Under the pieces are notes generated by a model that did no database searches, was not told where the DNA came from, and was given only the letters and a program-made list of their open reading frames with translations. Below, one piece after another: positions 58,965 through 64,000 of a stretch of 64,000 nucleotides of DNA (its first letter is position 1; each line of letters begins with the position of its first letter). The translations under genes were made by a program, and so were the position numbers. This DNA comes from DATJGR01 sp041739525 (GTDB lineage: Bacteria; Pseudomonadota; Gammaproteobacteria; Pseudomonadales; Azotimanducaceae). The stretch covers positions 1 to 64,000 of the forward strand of contig JBGSNQ010000009.1 of NCBI GenBank assembly GCA_041739525.1, in the 5' to 3' direction.

Positions 58965-61091
58965 ATGCGCCAAGTGGTTCAAGACCTCAGATCCGGCAAA
59001 CTCGACATCGAAGACGTACCCGCGCCCGTTCTGCTGGAAACGTCGTTGCTGGTGGTGAACGAATACTCGGTCATCAGTGCCGGTACCGAGCGCGCCACAG
59101 TGGACCTCGCCCGAAAAAACCTCGTCGCCAAGGCTCGCGCACGACCCGATCTCGTGAAGAAGGTACTTCAATCCATGCAGCGGGACGGGATCGTCGAGAC
59201 TGCCAGGATGGTCAGCGCGCGCCTCGACCGGAGTTCCAGGCTGGGATACAGCTGTGCCGGTATCGTGGCAGCGGTCGGTAGCGAGGTGCACGGCTTCGCG
59301 GTCGGCGACCGAGTCGCTTGTGCGGGCCAGGACCAGGCCTCCCATGCTGAGGTCGTCTGCGTGCCCGCCAACCTCTGCGTGCACGTGCCTGCCTCGGTGG
59401 CTTCCGAGGATGCGTGTTATGTCGCGCTCGGCGCGATCGCCTTACAAGCCGTTCGCCAGGCCGCGCCCAACATCGGCGAGACGGTCGCGGTAATCGGCCT
59501 CGGGCTCGTCGGCCAATTGGTATCACAACTGCTCCGCGCGAACGGCTGTCGGGTCATTGCGAGCGACCTCGACGCTACCAAGCTGTCGTTAGCGCGGGAG
59601 TTGGGTGCCCACCGCGTCGCAATGCCAGATGCCCTGATCGCTGCATGTGCGCAGGAGACGGAGGGCCGCGGCGTCGACGCAGTAATTCTGACCGCCAGCA
59701 CGCCTAGTAACGAACCCATTGAAGCGGCGGGTCACATCTCCCGGCAGAAGGGTCGCGTAGTGGTCGTGGGTGCGGTCGGCATGCAGGTCCCGCGCGAGCC
59801 GTACTATCGCAAAGAACTCGAGCTGCGCTTGTCGACGTCGTACGGTCCCGGACGCTACGACGCCGCGTACGAAACAGGCGGGATCGACTATCCGTATGGA
59901 TTCGTGCGGTGGACGGAGGGGCGCAATCTCGCCGCATTCCTGAACCTGCTGCAGGATCGACGCGTCGACGTTTCCCGCCTGACCTCGCATCGCTTCGGCA
60001 TTGCCGATGCCCAAGCCGCATACGAAGTTCTTCATGCGGGCGAACCGTGCCTCGGGATCGTGCTTGCCTATCCGCGTCAGTCGTCATTCGTCACCTCCCC
60101 CGCGGTTCGCTTGCGCCCGCCTGTCGCAGCGCCGAAACACGCTGAACGAATCCGCATCGCCCTGATCGGGCCCGGCAATCACCTGCAGGATCGTCTGCTT
60201 CCGCATCTGCGCTCGCGCCGAGACGTGATGCTTTATGCCGTGTGTGCGGGCAACGGTGTCAATGCAAAACGCGTTGCCCAGTCGATCGGTGCCGAATACT
60301 GCACGACGGACTATCGGGAAGTGCTGGCAGACCCGTCGGCCGACGCCGTCGTCGTCAGCACGCGTCACGACAGCCATGCGCGGATCGTCTGCGACGCGCT
60401 CGAAGCGGGCAAACATGTGTTCGTCGAAAAGCCACTCTGCCTGACCGAAAGCGATCTCGCCGAGATCGATCGTGCGTACGGGGCCGCTTCTGCGGAGCGC
60501 AACCGAATCCTGTTCGTCGGCTTCAATCGACGCTATTCGCCGCACGTGATACGCATCGGCGAGTTCTTCGCCAATCGAAGCGAACCGCTGGCGCTGAGCT
60601 ACCGCGTCAATGCGGGACCTCTCGCCCCCGATCATTGGATGAACGCGCAAGGCGGGCGTCTGCTCGGGGAGACGTGTCATTTCATCGATACGATCGCGGC
60701 AGTGGCTGGAACTCCTGCCCGGGTCAATGCCGTCACTACGGGCGGTCAGCTCATGATCACGCTCGAACTGGCCGACGGATCGATTGCGTCGATCCTGTAC
60801 ACGGGTGACGGCGATCCGGACTTCCCCAAGGAGCGCCTTGAAGTCTTCGGCGGAGGAAAGACCGCGGTGCTCGACGACTTCTCTATGACCACCCTGCACG
60901 AAGCTGGACGTCAACGGCGTTTCAAGACACGACCGCGCGACAAGGGCTTTGCCAACGAAATGGCGGCCTTCCTCGATTGCATAGCGCGCGGCGCCTGTGG
61001 CGACACGCTGTTCGATACCGTTCGCGTCACCACGCTCGCGACGTTGCGCGCTCAAGCGAGTCTCGCGGATCGCGAGCCCAAGGACGTATGA
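58965..61091 (+). CDS. Bidomain oxidoreductase (zinc-type dehydrogenase + Gfo/Idh/MocA)
   Basis: A 708-residue fusion common in exopolysaccharide clusters. The N-terminal half is an MDR dehydrogenase (SAGTERATV, LGYSCAGIVAAVG, GDRVAC, and NAD loop VAVIGLGLVGQLVSQLL). The C-terminal half is a Gfo/Idh/MocA oxidoreductase (IALIGPGNHLQDRLLPHL, KHVFVEKPLCL, FVGFNRRYSPH). It probably oxidises or epimerises a nucleotide sugar, but the substrate is unknown. The ATG at 58965 with GGAAG upstream is preferred; the open frame reaches back to 58923 inside the GT gene. Confidence 0.86.
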   Translation: MRQVVQDLRSGKLDIEDVPAPVLLETSLLVVNEYSVISAGTERATVDLARKNLVAKARARPDLVKKVLQSMQRDGIVETARMVSARLDRSSRLGYSCAGIVAAVGSEVHGFAVGDRVACAGQDQASHAEVVCVPANLCVHVPASVASEDACYVALGAIALQAVRQAAPNIGETVAVIGLGLVGQLVSQLLRANGCRVIASDLDATKLSLARELGAHRVAMPDALIAACAQETEGRGVDAVILTASTPSNEPIEAAGHISRQKGRVVVVGAVGMQVPREPYYRKELELRLSTSYGPGRYDAAYETGGIDYPYGFVRWTEGRNLAAFLNLLQDRRVDVSRLTSHRFGIADAQAAYEVLHAGEPCLGIVLAYPRQSSFVTSPAVRLRPPVAAPKHAERIRIALIGPGNHLQDRLLPHLRSRRDVMLYAVCAGNGVNAKRVAQSIGAEYCTTDYREVLADPSADAVVVSTRHDSHARIVCDALEAGKHVFVEKPLCLTESDLAEIDRAYGAASAERNRILFVGFNRRYSPHVIRIGEFFANRSEPLALSYRVNAGPLAPDHWMNAQGGRLLGETCHFIDTIAAVAGTPARVNAVTTGGQLMITLELADGSIASILYTGDGDPDFPKERLEVFGGGKTAVLDDFSMTTLHEAGRQRRFKTRPRDKGFANEMAAFLDCIARGACGDTLFDTVRVTTLATLRAQASLADREPKDV

Positions 61092-61092
61092 C

Positions 61093-62982
61093 GTGAGTGT
61101 GGACGTCGCCTGGTACATGACCCGTTTACGATTGATGAGCCCTGCCGAGATCGTGTATCGCGTCCGCGAGCGCTTTCACCTCCGGGCACTCGAACGCTCG
61201 CAACCGGTGCTGCTCGAAAGACGCTTGCGGCCTGCCACGGACGCGTTCTCGTTTTGCACGGCACGCTCGGCCGTGCTGGCAACCCTCACGTGGGATCTCC
61301 ACGGCAACTCCGCATGCGCACCGCAAATGTTAGATGGGCAATGGCCCGCGCTTGGCTTCGACTGGCGTTGGGCTTCCGCCAGGGACACGTGGCACCGGGC
61401 TCCCGACACAGGCAAGCAATGGCCACGTTGGTACTTCGCGAAAGTGGAGCACCGCCACGGCAATCCGCACGGCGACGCGCGCGTCGTATGGGAACCTGCT
61501 CGCTTGCAGCAACTCGTTGGCCTCGCGTTGCTCTGCAGGCGTCCCCACTATCGCGCTGACGCTGTCGGGCTGATCGAACGGCAACTTGTGTCGTTTACGC
61601 GCGCGAATCCGCCTTATATAGGCATACATTACGTGTCGGCGATGGAATGCGCGCTGCGGATCATCGCGGTGTGTCACGCCATCGACATGGTTCGTCGCTG
61701 GATTGAACATCCCAGGGCAACCTGGGCCGCCGTGCTGGTTCTCGTCGAGTCGCATGCACGGCTTATCGAAAAACGCCTGTCGCTGCACTCCTCCGCCGCC
61801 AACCACACCATCGCCGAAGCGGTGGGACTCGTTTACGCCGGCACCTTGTTTCCCGAGCTCGACAGGGCAATGCGCTGGCGGCAACTGGGCGTAACGCTGC
61901 TGAAGCGCGAAATACCTCGCCAAATCCTGCCGGACGGTGGCGGCGCGGAGCAGGCGCCCGGCTACCTGAAGCAGATTGCCGACCTCGCTACGCTTGCCCG
62001 GTTGCTCCACCCCGACCTCGCATCCATCGAGCTTCGCATCGCGCTCGCGCGTCGATTTCTCGCTGAGACCCGCGGTGACGCGAGTCCACTCACCGCGTTC
62101 GGTGACGACGATGGCGGACACGTTCTGTCGCGATTCTGGAAGTCCGACACGCAGGCCGCGGCAAGCTCGCGTTTGCGCGCGGTGTTCCCTCACGCGGGCT
62201 ACACCATCCTGCGCTCACGCGCCGAGGCCCTGCATCAGATCGGTTTCCGGCATGGCGCGCTGGGTCTTCCTCCGCTGCATGGCCACGGCCATGCGGACCT
62301 GCTGTCGGTCACCTGGCGCGCCGGTAGACGAGATGTACTCGTCGATCCCGGCACCTTCACGTACACGGCTGCACCTGCGTGGCGACGGTACTTCCGCGGC
62401 ACGGGTGCGCACAACACGGTGACTGTCGACGGCAGAGATCAGTCGAACCAGCGCGGTCCGTTCATTTGGCACCCAACGGTTTCAGGGCGTCTGGTTCGAG
62501 CCACAAGCGGTAACGACCATTCCGTGCTACTCGCTACCCACGACGGCTTCCCTGACCTCGACGTGCGGCACTGGCGCGGCCTCATTTACGGGCACGGCAA
62601 CCGACTGGTCGTGTGGGACCACATCGCGGGCCATGGAGAGCACACCGTGTCTGCGTGGTGGCATCTCGGCGAGGACGCTCAGGTCGAAGACGGCGTGGTG
62701 CGCGCCGTGGGCCGCGAATGGATGATCGCCGTCGCGGGCGCTTCTGAAATCCAGCGATATCGCGGGTCGGTCGATCCGATCGTTGGATGGCGCTCGTTCC
62801 GCTACGGCAGCAAAGTCCCCAACACCTGCATCGAGGCGCGATACACCGGGATGTTGCCGCACACCTTCGTCACAGTGATCGCGATGGGGTGCGACGAGAA
62901 CACAGCACCCGATCAGCACGAAGCGTCGCACCTTGCGACACTTCAGGCATGGCGGGACTCGCTTCCGCGCGAGTCCTGCTAA
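61093..62982 (+). CDS. Heparinase II/III-like protein
   Basis: A 629-residue protein with an N-terminal (alpha/alpha) barrel and C-terminal beta-sandwich typical of heparinase II/III-type lyases. WYMTRLRLMSPAEIVYRVRERF opens it; NHTIAEAVGLVYAG lies in the barrel. HGHGHADLLSV (about residue 395) and FRGTGAHNTVTVDG are the family signatures. No signal peptide is evident. In exopolysaccharide clusters such proteins may trim or modify the polymer. Start is GTG 61093, one base after the previous stop; 61117 ATG is an alternative. Confidence 0.86.
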   Translation: MSVDVAWYMTRLRLMSPAEIVYRVRERFHLRALERSQPVLLERRLRPATDAFSFCTARSAVLATLTWDLHGNSACAPQMLDGQWPALGFDWRWASARDTWHRAPDTGKQWPRWYFAKVEHRHGNPHGDARVVWEPARLQQLVGLALLCRRPHYRADAVGLIERQLVSFTRANPPYIGIHYVSAMECALRIIAVCHAIDMVRRWIEHPRATWAAVLVLVESHARLIEKRLSLHSSAANHTIAEAVGLVYAGTLFPELDRAMRWRQLGVTLLKREIPRQILPDGGGAEQAPGYLKQIADLATLARLLHPDLASIELRIALARRFLAETRGDASPLTAFGDDDGGHVLSRFWKSDTQAAASSRLRAVFPHAGYTILRSRAEALHQIGFRHGALGLPPLHGHGHADLLSVTWRAGRRDVLVDPGTFTYTAAPAWRRYFRGTGAHNTVTVDGRDQSNQRGPFIWHPTVSGRLVRATSGNDHSVLLATHDGFPDLDVRHWRGLIYGHGNRLVVWDHIAGHGEHTVSAWWHLGEDAQVEDGVVRAVGREWMIAVAGASEIQRYRGSVDPIVGWRSFRYGSKVPNTCIEARYTGMLPHTFVTVIAMGCDENTAPDQHEASHLATLQAWRDSLPRESC

Positions 62983-63004
62983 CCGGCGCGAACACCAAAA
63001 CGGT

Positions 63005-63781
63005 TCATGAGGGAGTGATGGGGCGACCACGCACCTTGCGGATCAGTTGTTCCTTGAAGAGCGCGAAAGCAAATTGCGGCAAGGCGGTCTGTCGGAACAA
63101 TCGCTCGGGCTGTGCGAGCAGGCGATATAGCCACTCGAGGTTGAGCCGACGCCATGCAACCGGCGCGCGCTTCACCGAACCCGCAATGACGTCGAATGTC
63201 CCGCCGACACCCTGCAGTGCGTTGACGGACAGCTTTGATCGATGACGCTGGATCCAGAACTCCTGCGTGGGACTGCCGATCGCAACGAACAACAGCTTCG
63301 CACCGGACGCGTTGATGTCTTCGATCAACGCGTCGGTATCTGCCTCCGCGACGAAGCCATGATGCCTCCCGGAAATCCGCAGCCCCGGAAAACGTCGCAC
63401 CAGCTCGGCGGACGCCCTTGCATTGATCTCCTCCCGTGCCCCGAAAAGATAGACGCCGTATCCCCGCCGCGCAGCGAGGGCACACAGTTCCGGCATGAGT
63501 TCAGAACCCGGAACTCGCTCAGCCACGCGCAGACCATCGAGCCGAAGCGCGAGCACCACACCGATACCGTCGGCGATGAGCAACTCGGAGTCACGCAAGC
63601 ACCTGGCCAGTTCCGGCCTTTTCTGTGCAGCGACGATCTTTTCGGGGTTGACCGCGAAGATCGAACACTGTGCGCCGCGCCGGACTACGGCGTCGACACG
63701 ACCGACAACCTCACTCATTCCGAGATTGTCGACGGGTATTCCCTGTATCAGCGGCCGTTCGCCGTCAACGAGTTCTGCCAT
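63005..63781 (-). CDS. WecG/TagA/CpsF family glycosyltransferase
   Basis: A GT26-type membrane-associated glycosyltransferase of 258 residues that typically adds N-acetylmannosaminuronate or a related sugar to an undecaprenyl-linked precursor. Family blocks: FAVNPEKIVAAQ, LLIADGIGVVLAL, VYLFGAREE, LFVAIGSPTQEFWI, and GVGGTFDVIAGSVKRAP. The C-terminal basic amphipathic segment (LERLFRQTALPQFAFALFKEQ) suits membrane attachment. It is convergent with the heparinase-like gene and divergent from the exported protein at the right edge. Confidence 0.9.
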   Translation of the reverse strand: MAELVDGERPLIQGIPVDNLGMSEVVGRVDAVVRRGAQCSIFAVNPEKIVAAQKRPELARCLRDSELLIADGIGVVLALRLDGLRVAERVPGSELMPELCALAARRGYGVYLFGAREEINARASAELVRRFPGLRISGRHHGFVAEADTDALIEDINASGAKLLFVAIGSPTQEFWIQRHRSKLSVNALQGVGGTFDVIAGSVKRAPVAWRRLNLEWLYRLLAQPERLFRQTALPQFAFALFKEQLIRKVRGRPITPS

Positions 63782-63893
63782 GCGCGGCGAACCTCATGCG
63801 TTCGATGAAACCCAGCGGGTCACACTACCGACACTTTGTGATGTTCCTATAACAGGCCTCGTCGAAAACGACGGCAAAGATACGTACATTCGT
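63782..63893. other. Divergent intergenic region at the cluster edge
   Basis: This holds the presumed promoters of wecG-type and exported-protein genes. A TATAAC -10-like hexamer lies near 63849, with no convincing -35. Nothing else is visible. Confidence 0.4.
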
Positions 63894-64000
63894 ATGACGA
63901 AGGCCTCTCACCAGACATCGCTCACCCGCCTGCGTACGCTGCTGTTTTGTGCGCTGTGTACGTTCCCCACACTGGTGATACCGAGCCAGCCGGTCGGAAA
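63894..64000 (+). CDS. Exported protein, N-terminal fragment (cut by window end)
   Basis: From ATG 63894 an open frame of 35 codons reaches the window edge. It reads MTKASHQTSLTRLRTLLFCALCTFPTLVIPSQPVG, shown here as pieces: a basic start (MTKASHQTSLTRLR), a hydrophobic core (TLLFCALCTFPTLVIP) and SQPVG. This is a plausible signal peptide. Its place next to a WecG-type gene suggests a polysaccharide export or assembly component, but too little is present to name it. Confidence 0.5.
   Translation, partial: MTKASHQTSLTRLRTLLFCALCTFPTLVIPSQPVG

Overview
The window looks like chromosomal DNA from a GC-rich gammaproteobacterium outside the Enterobacterales. The evidence is gene order. From dksA to smpB the backbone follows the order I remember from Pseudomonas aeruginosa: dksA-gluQ-(cbrA)-cbrB-pcnB-panB-panC-acs, then pnp-rpsO-truB-rbfA-infB-nusA-rimP-tRNA-fMet-tRNA-Leu-secG-tpiA-glmM-folP-ftsH-rlmE-yhbY-greA-carB-carA-dapB-dnaJ-dnaK-grpE-recN-bamE-rnfH-ratA-smpB. 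It also departs from that order. No cbrA, folK, panD or fur is present, hrcA sits between grpE and recN, and an ECF sigma/DGPF pair lies between acs and pnp. A Xanthomonadales/Nevskiales/Steroidobacterales-type lineage would fit, but the sequence alone does not settle it.

Layout: 1-3600 is the 5' half of an rRNA operon on the minus strand (partial 23S, tRNA-Ala, tRNA-Ile, 16S, leader with boxA and a strong promoter). 3.8-13.3 kb holds envelope and housekeeping genes: an M23 endopeptidase, anmK, erpA, a bactofilin with a DUF6776 protein, hemJ, hemL, a PfkB sugar/nucleoside kinase, sfsA, dksA and gluQ. 13.3-20.5 kb has a degenerate CbrB-like regulator, pcnB, a deoxynucleoside kinase, panB, panC and acs. 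20.4-22.1 kb is an ECF42-type sigma factor with its DGPF partner. 22.2-37.1 kb is a long minus-strand run for RNA decay, ribosome maturation, translation initiation, secretion, glycolysis, cell wall, folate and FtsH. 37.1-43.3 kb covers yhbY, greA, carAB and dapB. 43.3-48.3 kb is the dnaJ-dnaK-grpE-hrcA chaperone locus, followed by recN, bamE, rnfH/ratA, smpB and tmRNA up to 52.1 kb.

Downstream of tmRNA (52.3-64 kb) the content changes to accessory genes. These are a DUF1496-like small protein, a fused isoaspartyl methyltransferase/erythromycin-esterase protein, a truncated hypothetical protein, an orphan P27-type phage terminase small subunit, a secreted FN3 protein, a DsbC-like isomerase, and one side of an exopolysaccharide cluster (GT4 glycosyltransferase, bidomain oxidoreductase, heparinase II/III-like protein, WecG-type glycosyltransferase, start of an exported protein).

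I see no CRISPR array, insertion sequence or clearly new defence system. The least explained signals are the CbrB-like regulator that has lost both its phospho-acceptor and its GAFTGA loop, a pseudoknot-capable pair of interlocked inverted repeats upstream of a lysine-rich dksA, a probable attenuator before carAB, and the broken, phage-marked stretch after tmRNA.
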